A program made the position numbers and the translations under genes. The notes under the pieces were generated by a model. The model was given only the letters and a program-made list of their open reading frames with translations, had not been told where the DNA came from and did not search any database. Shown one piece after another: positions 9,669-22,000 of a DNA stretch of 64,000 nt. The stretch comes from Trebouxia sp. TZW2008 (taxonomy: Eukaryota > Chlorophyta > Trebouxiophyceae > Trebouxiales > Trebouxiaceae), in NCBI GenBank assembly GCA_002118135.1, contig BDIU01000276.1, positions 45,143 to 109,142 of the forward strand, given 5' to 3'. Position 1 is the stretch's first letter; each line of letters starts with the position of its first letter.

Positions 9669-11477
9669 TGCGGCGGTTGGGCTATTTCACCCTTGCATTT
9701 GCCCTGCCGTCGTTTTCCAGGTAATGCTCCATGCACGGTATGCATTTTGCAGTGGGAGATATTATGCATTGACAGCTGCAGGCCCGTTACATCATCGTTC
9801 CCTGGCATTGAGTGGGTCAAACCATGATACTGGATGCAGCATTACAGTCATAACATTCCTGATCAAGTTTACACAAAACAAATACAGCATGACGTCATTT
9901 AGACGGGAATTGTTGCGCCATTATGACAAACACCAAGCATGCTTGACCTGCAGATCATGCTGACAGGATGTTTTGCATGCAGCACCAAACATCACTCATT
10001 GCATTGCCCAGTGTGACAGATCATGCATTCAAAGCTGTTTATGCCAGTCACATCATTCAAATTTGCCCAGGTTTTTTCATGTTGCTTCAAGCCTCAGTCA
10101 GATCTAGCTGCACAATCAAATCCCCACAGCAGCGCTTTGAGATACCAAAAAATACTTGTTCCTGTCCATTGTCAATCATCTGTCTCATCACAAAGAGTCG
10201 CCATTCTGGTGAAAATGACTTGACCTATTGTGTGCATTTGCAGATTTTCTGGCTGGTGTAAATGATCACACTCAAGCTGTGGCCAACCAATCATTGCAGA
10301 CAGCCTGGGTCATAAGTCGCGCGTGAAGCCTGAATTCGACTTGCAGGCACTTGTTCTTTCAAAATATGATCACGCTCATTTACCATTACATGAACTCCTT
10401 GACCCCCCCTCCCCCCCCCCGGGCTACCCACCCACAGTCTGTAGTTGTAAGCTGACTATGCCCTGTCAGCTTCCTGTATCAAAATTCCCGGTTGCTTCTG
10501 CTTTGACATTGGTAGTCAGGTTGTGCAGTTGTTGCTTTGACATCGCGCAGGTCTGATCTTTACTGGAGTGGCAAACAATGCAGCAATCAACAAAATTGTT
10601 TGCTCTACTATAGTGTAATTGACATAATTCAATCTTTACAACAGGCCTTGTGACCCCAAAACCTACAATTATTATAACAGCGTGAAGTGTACGACGACGT
10701 CTGCGTATATTGCTCATGGTATGCAGCAACTTTCTCAAACTTTGTGGATTACATAATGCATGCTTGTAAGCTTGCTTCAGCAACTTATCCTCATTAGGCC
10801 CATGAACAGCTGTTGGGTTGTGATGCTGGGTCATCTGGTTCAATTAATTAAGGGGCTCTGCAGCACACCTATCATGCAACGCTGGTGGATGTGCTTACCA
10901 AAGGTGTGGCTCAGGTCATATATATATTATATAATGCTGCAACCTCCACGGAGGCATTTGTACTGAAACTTCTTGCAGCTTCTAGTCACTCGGGCTGCCC
11001 CTTTAGACAGAGGCTCCCGCTATGACGCCTCACGGCGTAGACTTTTCTTTTCTTTTCTCTTCCAATCGCAGCACCAGTCATATAACGCAACCTCAAAAAT
11101 TTTGCACAATTTAGCACAAGACGCTGTGTCGTCATTGAAGCTAGGTGCATCTGCTTCCTTGAGTCCACACACAAGAGCAGCACAAGTTGTGGATGTTGAG
11201 TCAGCTGAACACGCCCTAATGTGTACATCGAGCAGGGCAACAGGACCGCTTTCTGTACTTGATCAAGCTGTCATTGTGTACATGTGCTGGTCAACAGTCA
11301 CAAATGCCACCCTGAGACTCAGCCCCAAACTTCAAACTCTGAACTTGCAATGAAATAAAACATGATCTTACTGTTCAGGCAGTCAAAAAGAATAGCTTAA
11401 GCGCTTGACTCCCAGCAGATCCAGACAATAGCTTGGTTCAGTTGCAGCATCGCAAAAATGGACTTTGTGATGTAGCA
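9669..11477. other. Gene-poor stretch
   Basis: 1.8 kb between the zinc-ribbon gene and the last SelO exon. No ORF has family similarity. A poly-C tract lies near 10403-10421. A 38-bp segment at about 11009-11045 resembles 7918-7955 at roughly 30 of 38 positions. The part nearest 11478 presumably holds the SelO 3' UTR. Confidence 0.45.
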
Positions 11478-14400
11478 CTAAGATGAGCATGATAAGCATT
11501 CCACTCCCCATCGGGTTTCCCCATAGGGGGCCGGCTTGGTGTACCTCTCACACCCCTCCTGCTCCTCATATGGGTGTTTCAGTATGCTCATCAACTCATT
11601 CACCTGAAGCACAGCAACAGTTTTGGGTTTTGAAGATTTGAGAAATTGGGACAGAATGCAAGCATTTGACTGCTCCTGAATATGGTCTCTTCAGCGCACT
11701 CAACAACATATTCACCTGAAGCACAGCAAGACTCACTGATCCTGGTCACATACACCAAGGCGACTTCTTTTTATAAGCACTACGTCGCTCTACAATTGCA
11801 ACAAGTGCGAAGAGCGTCGGGCCCAGATCTTGCAAGAAACACAGCACTTTGGAACCAAAGTTGCTGTGCATTGGCACGTGCTTATGAAAGTAGATTGGCA
11901 CACTCATTGCATGCATCATCAAGCATCCAGGATGTGCTATGAAATATGAATTGCAGACACATTGTAACATGTGGCAACAAACTTCAGTTGCATGTGTATG
12001 CCCCAACAAACATCGTTTGCATGAAGCATTGTAAGCCAGGAATTTCAATGAGTCACATCTGGCTCCCTGCCCCAGACTGTAAATTCTATTGATTGATTCA
12101 TTGATTGATTGATTGTAACATGTGGCATCAAACATCAGTAGCATGTGCTTTCTTTACCGCTTCAAATTCGCCTGTTTCTGCCAATGCAATGACGTCTTGC
12201 AAAAGATGGTTGCGAGGTATGTAGCATGGATTGACGCTATTCTGCATCTCTATCCGCTTGTCGTGGTCCATTCCCTCCTCTTTCAGCACAGCCTTGTACT
12301 GCTGAAGCCACTCCTTCCATGCGGTTTGCCTTTCTTCTTCCAATTCCAACCCAGCAGCCTACAGACAAATTCTACATCTTTGCATGACACCACCAAGCGT
12401 GCACAATGCTTTGATCTGCTCTGTCAAATTATCAAAGGACAACACCCAACAATTCTTGCGCTTTCAACCCGATGCATGCATGCATTCTGCTGTTCTGCTG
12501 GTAAGTCTGGTCCAATTAGCGTGCCGACAGACACTCCGCCCAGTTACAAAACAGCCTGCAGACAACCATGCATGCAGCCTTTGTCTGGCAAGGCAAAGTG
12601 CAGCTTTGCACACAAGGATCACACATATGCCCCATGCTAGCAAAGACAGGATATGCATTGCTGAACCCACACCCCCCATGCACTTTGCCTTTTGTCCTCT
12701 AAGTCAAATCCAACAGCCTGTGGAGAAAGACTTCACCCTTACATGACACCAGAGAGAGAGAGAGTAATTTTACATGCTTCAGCCAGCCAACAAGGCTGCT
12801 CGCATGTGCCACACAGTGGCAATGACTATATGCCCAGCATGGCAAACAGCATCACACCAACCATGACAGCACATGTGGGCATGTAGACATGAGTTAAGGC
12901 GAGGTCAGTATGTTGAACCAGCATATTGACATAGCATGTTGCATCAGCATGAGTCAGATGTAATGCTGTGTGCATGATACAATGATATCAGGCTGATATT
13001 AGCATATTATCAGCAGCATCACCTGTTGCAAAGCATAAGGAGACTCTTTGCTGAGAACAAAGGTGGAATCAGCATGTTGCAGCAGCACGAGTCGTCTTGC
13101 CTTTCTCGCTTGAAAAAGCAGGATAGGTCAAAAGTAAAGACATGAGTCAGCACGTGAACACAATGGTATAGGCAGCATTACCTGTTGCAAAGCGTCAGGT
13201 AAGTTTTCGCTGGTGTCATTTGGATCAACGCTCGCTAGACTCCTGAATGTGTTGGTGAAGTCTGCATTGCAACCAACCTAGTCAGTGCTGATTGCCTGTG
13301 CAACAACAGACGATGAGCAGATACATGGATCGTCTGAGCTTCCCAATGGACAACCGTCAGCATACTTGATGATGTCGACACATCTTTAGCCTCCCGTCAG
13401 CACCCTTGCATGTTGCAGCTTGACCAAAATGGCTTTAAGTTGTCAGCAAGCAGACAGTGGAAGTAAGAGGATTCAGTGCGTGCATGGCATGTCTTTGCGC
13501 AGCTCCTCTCTTTTTTGGTTGGCCGCAGGGGACGCGTCTACTCCCAGTAGACAAACAGCAAACCGAAACACCAGCTCCCTTTCTGGTTGTTTCCTGACCT
13601 TTTGAAAGTGTGATGCGCGCCACAAATATGTGTAGATTCAAGAAAAGGCTACACGCATCAAGTCACTTGTAAAGCAAAGCACAGCCACAAATCAATGCTG
13701 TTTTGCTCAAACGAGCAAGTGCTGAATCTCCTGCTTTTTGACTCGATTTGAAGCAATGAGTCCTTGGTACTCCAAAGTGATGTCTTATGATCAGCAAAGC
13801 CTGACATGGTACATGGCAGTGCTTTTGCAGATCCTCGCAGCATGACATACGCACTTCTGGGTCAAGGCAAAGCAATGTGATGTTGTGTGAAATGGCTCAC
13901 CTGCGTTTTCTGTGAACATGTTTTGGTCAATAGATTCAAAGAAAGATTTATTGTTGTCAGATCTTTGCAGCATGGCAAGAACTTTGATGAATGCAAAGTA
14001 AAGCGATGTAATGCAGACTGTCACATACATCTTTGATAGGAACAGGAACTGGAGGCAGTTCATGATACAAATTTTAGGCAAGAAAATGAACATTCATCAT
14101 GTGCAGGTGTGTAGGTGAACTGCTCACCTGTGTTTTTGGTGATCATGTTGGTCAGCAGAATGGCAAAAACATCCTTGGAGTCAAACTCTTTCAGCATGGC
14201 AACAACTGTTCTGACCCACAACACAGTGGTGCAATGCAGTATGAAGCTGCTCACCTGCATTCTCTGTGTACATGTTGGTCAGCAGCTGGACAGAGACACA
14301 ATGTTGACAAACCTTTGCAGAATGGCAAGAACTTGTGAGCTGACACAAATTGATGCAGCGTAAAGTGAAACAGCTCGCCTGCAATTTCAGTGTACATGTT

Positions 14401-17400
14401 GGTCAGCAGCTGAACAGAAACACAATGTTGACAAAACTTTGCAGCATGGCAAGATCTTGTGAACCAACACAAGTTGATGCAGCGTGACATGAGACAGCTC
14501 ACCTGCGTTTTCAGTGTACATGTTGCTTAGCAGCTGGACGGAAAGGTCCTTGTTGTAAGTCTGCAAGCCCATTTTGGCAGCCATGTTTTCTGTGTATAGG
14601 CTATTGAGCTGTTGGTTATATGATGAAAGCATGGCTTCTGCTTCTTCCTGCATTGCATTACTACACTTGTCAGATTCTGGACTGCATGAATTCCTGCAAT
14701 GAACAAGCATTGTATCTTTACGTTTTCGGATTGTGAGATGCGCACAGATGAAATGAACTACATTGAGCTGTTGGTTGTATGATGACAGCATTGCTTCTGC
14801 TTCCTCCTGCATTGCATCTTTACACATTTGCAACCATAGAACACAGATACATGATGTGAACAAGATCGAGCTGAAACCTTACAATGCAGCCATCTTTTCT
14901 GTGTACAGGCCATTGAGCTGTTGATTATATGGTGACAGCATTGCTTCTGCTTCTTCCTGCATTGCATCTTTACACAATTGCAACCATAGAACACACATAC
15001 ATGATGTGAACAAGATCGAGCTGAAACCTTGCAATGAAGCCATCTTTTCTGTGTACAGGCCATTGAGCTGTTGATTCTATGATGACAGCATTGCTTCTGC
15101 TTCTTCCTGCATTGCATTACTACATTTTCAGGTTGTGAACTGCACCCAGACTATTTGAACTATACTGAGTTGATGATTGTATGCTGACAGCGTGTTCATG
15201 TATGTGTGTGTGTATGTGTGTGTGTATGCATGTATGCATGTATGTGTGTGTGTATGTATGTGTGTATGCATGCATGCATGTGTGTAACAGCGTCGCTTCT
15301 GCTTCTTTCTGCATTGCATCATTACATTTTCAGATTGTGAACTGCACACAGACCATCTGAAGTACATTGAGCTGATGTGTATATGATGACACAGCTGCCT
15401 CTGCTCCTTCCTGTATTGCATCAGTACACTTTCAGACTGTGAGCTGCATACATACCATTTGAACTACATTGCACTGATGTGTGTATGATGACAGTACGAT
15501 TCTGCTTCTTCCTGCATTGCATCATTGCAAGCTCAAGTTATATCATGTAGATAGATCGTTAAAGAGCATGCATACAGATAGATCATTTAGAGCATGAAAA
15601 TGATGTAATATGAGATACATGTAGTTCAGCCTGCATCATGCGTGCAGGTGGCTTGACCACAGACACAACCTGATATACAACCTTGCATTCTGTTACACAG
15701 AATCTCAAACCCTAACCATGCAAAACCCTAAATAATCTGCATGTCTCAACAGGAAATTTGAAGCCCTGAAAGCACAACACAGGAGAGTTCTGCCTACCTT
15801 CTCAACCAAGTGTGCAGCACAGAAACTGGTTGCCAAAGCCGTAAGATTCCACTGCACAATCTGCGGCTGATTTCTGAAGTTGTAGCGTCCATTGTACAGG
15901 TCTGTTGTGTTAGGGGTGTAGTCTGGGTCAAAACGCTCCAAGAACCCAAACGGGCCGTAGTCAATTGTTTCCCCAAGGATGCTCATGTTGTCTGTGTTAA
16001 GCACCCCATGGACAAAACCCACTGCCTGCCATTTGGCTGCTAGCTTGGCTGTGCGGGAGGTGACCTCTTGCAATAGGCCAAGGTATGGGTTCTCCTTGCC
16101 TGAAGCAAGTAAGAAGCAGGAAATGAGCATTGGATAGACAATGATTTTTCTGCCAGGCAGCTGATGTTGTCTGTGTTGAGCACGCCATGGACAAAACCCA
16201 CTGCCTGCCATTTGAGTAATAGCTTGGCTGTGCGGGATTTGTCCTGTTGCAACAGGCTGAGGCATGGGCTGTCCTTGCCTACAGCATAAGCAAGAAGCAG
16301 ACATGAACAGTTGTTGGTCAATGATTTCTCCCAGGATGCTCATGTTGTCTGTGTTGAGCATGCTGTGGACAGAACCCACTGCTTGCCATTTGGCTGTTAG
16401 CTTGGCTGTGCGGGGGGTGACTTCTTGTAGTAGGCCAAGATATGGGTTGACTTTGCAAAAGCAACTAAGAAGCAGAAGTGAGCATTACTCCCAGACTGCT
16501 TGCCATTTGGCTACTAACTTGGCTGTTCTAGTAGTGAGCTATTGTGTTCAGCACGAGCACGGGTTTCCTTTGCCTGCAGCAACAGTGAAGCAAACCCAAC
16601 TGCCTGCCACTGTGCTGCTAGCTTGGCCGTACGCAAAATGACTTCTGATGGTAGGCCAAGGTAAGGGGTGCTCATGCCTGTCAGCAACAGGACAGACGAC
16701 GAAGACAGGATGAATGTTAGAGTGTAAGTGCAACACCTGACGTGCCTGAGAATGGCACAGCATGTATCACTAAGTGTCCTGCTCTCTCATGCAGCTGAAT
16801 TTGTTGCTGCTGCTGCATCAGGCCTTCAAGAGTTTGACCTCATACTCTTGAAGAGGCGCCAGCAGCTGAAAGGAGCCACATCTAATCCAGGAGAGTTTGA
16901 AGTCAATTTTCTGTTTCAAGTCCATTTTGGTGCTACTCACCTTGCACTTGTGGATAATGATGCTTGATGACATAGTCTGCCAGCTGCTTCACCAGGTCGT
17001 TCTCTTCCTGAGCTGCAGGCAGCTGGAAGGAGCCAAACCTGATCCAGGAGTGAGCGGCTCGGCACACCACTGCGCCAGGCTCCCATTTGATGTTACCACT
17101 GCAGTGAAACAAACAACATGTTTAGCAAATGCAGCAAAAACATTCCAGCAACGGCTTTTTTGCTCAGGACTGTAGTGCACAACATTGTACCAGGCTCCCA
17201 CTTATGTTGCCGTTGAAGTCAGTCAGTCAGTCAGTCAGTCAGTCAGTCGGTCAGTCAGACAGGCAGTGAGTCAGCGGGTCACTTAGTCAGCCACTCAGTC
17301 AGTCAATCAACAATCCAGCTTGCAGTCCATCAACACGTCTAATGGCCACTGCCTCTGTCAAGAGAATGTGTGGTCATGGCTTACTCAGTGCAACCATTCC

Positions 17401-18766
17401 CTTCATTCCACTGTCAACTGAATGTGTGATGCGCATCACGTCAATTCCACAATATCTGTCAAGTGATTGCTTACTTGTAGAACATGTCCCTCACAACACT
17501 TTGCCCAGTGCCTGCAAGGCTCAAAGCCCTAGAGGTTGGCACCCCCAAATGGTACATAGCTTCACTGCCGATGAACTCCCTGATGGATGACCGCATGACA
17601 GCTCTGCCGTCTGCCATGCGGGAATAAGGAGTTTTGCCGGCACCCTTGAGCTGAAGTTCCCATTTCTGACCGTCTTTGCCTTCAATCTCGCCAAGATTGA
17701 CCACTCGGCCATCACCCAACTGACCTGCAGTTTGCTATGTTCTTGTCAGCTGAAATCCAGATGCTATGCATATAGATGCTGATGTGTTTCATGGGTGGAC
17801 TTTGTCTGTTTTTGCCTTCAATCTCGCCTAGGTTGACCATGCGCTCATCACTCATTTGACCTACATATGGCAATGCAATCATGTGCTGTTTGTGCAGACA
17901 CAAGGGTCATAATTGAGAGGTGCTTGAGCAACACCTTGCAGCAAGCTTACAAGGGCCACATGTGCAAGCTTGGTGTAATATGAGCGGCTGAGCATGTAGT
18001 CAAGCAATAGCACTTGAGGTTGCCACTCATTCCACATTGAGCAAGAAGTGACTGCAGTTGACAAGGACTTGCAAATGAGGCACCCAGACTATGGACGCTG
18101 ACATGCTTCATATATCTGAGCTGCTGGTAGAGTGCAACATCACATAGCTGCCAACATGACCATGAGTAACCCACCAGCCCACGTGCCAAATTGATGGCCG
18201 CCATAGCGCATGGCGTATGTCGTGTTGGAAGCACCAGGAATGGGTGCCTGGCCTGTGAAAACCTCGGCAAATTGCTGTGTGGGGATTTTCTCAAGGTCTA
18301 AGCCAAACTCGTCGGCCATTTCTGCAGAAACGGACACCACATATGGGTCTTCACCATCTGTTGGAGTGGGCTGGACTGGCGACCAGAATGCATTTTTGAC
18401 CTACAGCACAGCATGCACAGCATATGAATTGTTGCAGGATTTGAATTCCTAGCAACGTGAAAAGGTATGAGGCATACCTGACGGAGTCTGTTTTCTTTCT
18501 CTGGGTCTCCTGGCAACTCTTCAGTGTAGCTGCTGGTAATCTTAAGGTCCTACAGTTGTCAAGGCACTGACTCACATATAGCTGACATGTCTCTACTGTT
18601 GCATGCTTTTTTGAGAAGGCGAGTGGGTCACCTCAAGGAGCTTCAACCGAACCGCAGTTGCTGCATTGACATGCATCATAGCTCTGCAACCTATGTCTGT
18701 GGCTCTCGCAGGTGCTCGAAGTCTGTTTGTCAGCAAGCGGCTTGAGGCCAACGCTTGTCTCAACAT
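11478..18766 (-). CDS. SELENOO: Selenoprotein O homologue (SelO/YdiU pseudokinase AMPylase), Cys form
   Basis: Ten exons close phase throughout: 18632-18766, 18478-18549, 18175-18400, 17475-17724, 16941-17098, 15798-16099, 14503-14647, 13182-13261, 12158-12358, 11478-11603, giving 564 aa. SelO transfers AMP from ATP to Ser/Thr/Tyr of protein substrates and is mitochondrial in eukaryotes. Family landmarks are in order: [32 protein letters not shown] (about 170-180), [25 protein letters not shown] with the catalytic Asp at 317, DYGPFGF with the metal Asp at 327, [10 protein letters not shown], and [11 protein letters not shown]. The C terminus is CLSCSS: Cys stands three from the end where many animal forms have selenocysteine. 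The start at 18766 gives [18 protein letters not shown], an amphipathic presequence; in-frame ATGs at 18835 and 18895 are possible. Several introns carry decayed exon copies. Confidence 0.93.
11685..11735 (-). repeat. Copy of the 5' edge of SelO exon 10
   Basis: Minus strand repeats the acceptor GTGCTTCAG and then [12 protein letters not shown], compared with [12 protein letters not shown] in the true last exon at 11478-11603. It loses similarity after about 40 bases. Confidence 0.8.
12093..12117. repeat. (GATT)n microsatellite
   Basis: Short tetranucleotide run in the intron between SelO exons 9 and 10. Confidence 0.8.
12690..12755 (-). repeat. Copy of the acceptor edge of SelO exon 9
   Basis: The sequence shares the order caaatcCAACAGCCTgt, ttc-ac-ctt and CATGACACCA with the acceptor region of the exon at 12158-12358 and its upstream intron. 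A second pair in the same area (11968-11998 against 12116-12150) repeats the intron just downstream of that exon. Confidence 0.6.
13890..14435 (-). repeat. Array of copies of the 3' edge of SelO exon 7
   Basis: Segments near 13895-13930, 14120-14160, 14255-14290 and 14375-14415 carry variants of the exon end (minus: [10 protein letters not shown], then a GTGAG donor). All are downstream of exon 7 (14503-14647). Donor dinucleotides are mostly intact, and spacing is about 115-225 bp. Confidence 0.85.
14755..15530 (-). repeat. Array of copies of the 5' edge of SelO exon 7
   Basis: At least six copies (near 14757-14815, 14906-14970, 15055-15118, 15285-15315, 15375-15420, 15490-15525) repeat the acceptor TGCAATGCAG and the coding words for [15 protein letters not shown]. 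Two units near 14880-15060 are almost identical to each other, so duplication is recent or still active. Between them lies a TG/ATGT-rich tract at about 15195-15285. Confidence 0.88.
15195..15286. repeat. TG/ATGT-rich microsatellite
   Basis: Runs of TGTGTG, TATG and GCATGCATG inside the exon-7 copy array of SelO. Confidence 0.9.
16140..16710 (-). repeat. Four decayed copies of the 5' half of SelO exon 6
   Basis: Copies near 16150-16290, 16330-16460, 16495-16570 and 16570-16690 repeat parts of the acceptor, SRTAKLxxKWQAVGF and [10 protein letters not shown]. The best copies keep the catalytic motif words VLNTDN but have deletions and frame breaks. The true exon (15798-16099) alone continues into DYGPFGF and the donor. 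Confidence 0.88.
16815..16895 (-). repeat. Copy of the middle of SelO exon 5
   Basis: Minus strand reads [16 protein letters not shown] against [16 protein letters not shown] in the true exon at 16941-17098. A second truncated copy of the exon start (GGGAGCCTGGTAC) lies near 17170-17205 on the other side. Confidence 0.8.
17214..17310. repeat. (CAGT)n microsatellite
   Basis: Long imperfect tetranucleotide run in the SelO intron between exons 4 and 5. Confidence 0.9.
17795..17870 (-). repeat. Copy of the 5' edge of SelO exon 4
   Basis: Minus strand has an acceptor (ATATGTAG) and then [19 protein letters not shown], a copy of [19 protein letters not shown] at the start of the exon at 17475-17724. 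Similarity stops after about 60 bases. Confidence 0.88.
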
Positions 18767-19015
18767 CAACTGCGGAGGCGCGGACGGCTGGCGAGTAGGA
18801 TGCAATTTGCAGGCAGCAGGCAGACTATATTGCATGCTTCTAGATCCTGTGTTGACGTGAATGTCAGCGATGAATGGCAAAGTGTTGACTTGCATGCATG
18901 CACAGCAGACGAAACAGTGACGGAGGGCGTTTCATCTTACGGAGCGACGCGCCGCAAGCAACACCCTCATTGCAGCTGCTCCAAGCATCGTGACTTGCGC
19001 TCTGCACGGCTCGAT

Positions 19016-22000
19016 ATGTCAGATGTAGACGTCAAAGCAGAGGAACCACCTGAAGAGACAGCTGTAGCAGCAACAATTGAGAGCGAACCTCAGGCTGAGG
19101 TTGTCAAGTCAGAAGAACCTGCTGAGATCAGTGCCGAGGTTGCAGCCACTGCAGCGACTGATGCGCCAGTGAAAGCAGAAGTTGACGATCAGCAAATGGA
19201 GCCTAAAACAGAAGGCGTCAAAGAGGAGAATGGTCAGCCAGCTGAGGAGACTGCGGTCAAGGCGGACGACACAAATCTAGACAGCAAAGATAGCGAAAAA
19301 GAGAAAGACGGCTCAGACAAGGACAAAGACGGCAGCAAAGACAAAGACAAAGATCGTGAGCACCGTCGGGACAGATCGCACAAGGAGAAAGATCGCAGCA
19401 GGGACAAGGAAAAGGCATCAGGCAAGGACAGAGACAAGGATCGGGAGAAGACCAGAGAACGCGACAGGGACAGGGACAAAGATAGGGACAGCAAGCGGGA
19501 CAGGAAAGATCGCAGCAGGGAGAGGGAGAGAGATAAAGATAGGGACAAGAAGTCTCAGAGGTCTAGGGAAAGGTCCAGAGACAGATCCAGGCGGCGTTCC
19601 TCTCGTGAGCGGCGACATCGCTCAAGATCAAGGTCCAGAGACAGGCACAGGTCACGCCGTAGGGATTCTCCCAGGTACACTCCCCGTTGCCTGGGGCTTC
19701 ACTTCCATGAAAGCCTACACATGCAGTGCTCTTGCTCAAGCTTGCTCTGCATTTGACCAGATCATTCGCATTTCATCATCGCTGCCAGCTCTTGTAAAGC
19801 AGCCATAGAGCAACTACACTTTGTAATCAGCTGTTGAGCAATCGGCAAAGGCCGTACTGCAGCATGCTGGGATTGCACAAAGCCAAGATTGAATATACTC
19901 AACTGCAGGGATGATAGGTATAGGTCAAGCAAGCGGCGACATGACTCAGGTAGCAGCGATGATGAGTATGGCGGATATGTTCCCAGGAAGCGTCAAGAAG
20001 CTCCTCAACCAGGTATGCAAAAAAAAATTGCTTGTGCTTCACAGCTGCAGCTTCCTTGCAGTGCATTGTTGCATGCACATCACTGGTTTATGCAGGCTGC
20101 ATCCAATTTAGAAATGTATTGACCAAAAAGTTGTGGCTTCGTGTCAGGATTAATGCCTTACTGCTCATGTGCCTGATTTTGCCTTAGGTTGTTTGTATCA
20201 AAGATAGACATGCCTAATGTTTGTGATCGCTTCATTCACTGTGGCTACCTGCATGTTGATGTACATGATGTGCAGTAGGTACAGCATGGCAGACGGCGGG
20301 TCAGTGTACACGTACAGGCTGTCATGCAAGCCATAGCCCATTGCCCTGCACAGCAAACAGCAATCCGAGTGCCACTGTCTACCTGGCACACCATGTGCCA
20401 ATGGGAAATGATCCGCCAGCATGGCGATAAGCAGTGCAAGGGCTGCGAATCATTGTAGACACCACATACTGTTTGACTCAAGCAGCATCGACTACGCCTT
20501 CTGGTCATGTTTCTGGACATCACACAGCTGAATTGACCGCAACGGCTTTCTTGCTGCAGCTGTGGGATACAGCACCAGCTACATAGACCCCTATGCGGCG
20601 CTTAGAAACAAGAGTGGCATTGTATCTCAGGATCCCAAAGAGAGTAAGCAGCCTTGCTCTCCACTGAAGGCGCACAGCTGTCTGGCACAGTGTGCATATT
20701 GACCAGCATCCAGACCTGCGTGACTGCACGTGGGTGCATTCTCAGACGCATGGAGACATTTGTGAGGCCAGTCACAGGCTGGTATGGAAGCTGCACAAGT
20801 CTGAGTGTTATGGCTGTCAGAGCACATCAAGTGTAGCATGAATACATTCATGACAGTCTTTTCAAACAATGCTTGCATGGACAGGCCTGGGCGTCAATTA
20901 TTATGCCTGTTGTCATACCCTCAACACAAGAATCGCCATGATTGTATTCTGAATCACTGCTGTATGCTGCAGTTGCAAGGCAACTCCAGGAGCAGCAGCT
21001 GCAAGCTCGGCAGCTGGTCTTGCAGCAACAGGCTGCATCTGCAGTTGCAGCAGCAAGCAAAACGCAAAGAGAGGTGAGTGCTGTCAATCCGTCCTCACTA
21101 CAACACCTTTCAAGCAAGGTGTTTGTGCCAATATTGTCATTCATGACATTGCTGTGCTGTTGCTGCAGGGTCATAAGTTGCATTGCTGTGCAAGTGTGCA
21201 TCAGCTTGCTGCATTGCCTGTGCAGGTGTTTGTCAATTTTGGCTCGCTGCCTGTGGCTAGCTTGATTCTATGCGTTGCTAGACATGCAGATCACCTCATT
21301 GTCTCGGCAACGCAAACAGGCAGTGGGTGTCGCACAGTAGTGTCATGCCTTGTCACATGTCGACTGCTGTAATAGTGCACTGATGTCAATTCACGCTGAA
21401 TGCCAAAGGCTGACACCATGTTGTGGCTTGGCCTCATCCCACTAGGTCTATGTGGGAAATCTGGTGGCTGGTCTGGTGACAGAGGAAGCTCTGAGGCAGC
21501 TATTCAACAGCACCATGACGGCTGCATTCCCTGATAAGCTTACTCCTGGCTTTGACCCTGTGGTGAACGTGTCTATGCATTCCGAAGGGCGCTACGCTTT
21601 TGTGGAGCTGCGAACTCCTGAGATGGCTTCCGCAGCTTTACAGCTCAGCAACCAGGTTCAGCTTTTGGGTCAGTCCATTTCTGTGGGGCGCCCCAGTGGG
21701 TATGTTGACCCCAGCAAAGCGCAACAGGCAGCTTCTGCAGCGGCTGCTGCCCTTGCAGCTTTCAAGGTAAGTCTGATCTTCCTTCAGAAAGTGTATGTCA
21801 GTAGATACTGAAAAGCATGTATCAGGCAAATCCCACCTGCATCCATTTAAGGAGCTAGTAAATTGTCTCTTCAAACCATTTTAGATCAGACTGTTTGGTT
21901 CAGATAAATCTCGCTCCCAGCAAATGCATGTTGACCATTGCAGGCAAGCTGTGTGTACATAGTATTGCCCAGTTTTGCGCACAAGAGCAGAAAGCATGAC

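Noticed and set aside
15705..16379. 224-aa minus-strand ORF as one exon of SelO
   Set aside because: Only its last 302 bases form the true exon; the upstream part is three decayed copies of the same exon start which remain in frame by chance.
19234..19618. Leu/Ser- and Pro/Leu-rich minus-strand frames
   Set aside because: They are antisense to the Arg/Asp/Ser-rich domain of the U2AF-like gene and owe their openness to its codon pattern.
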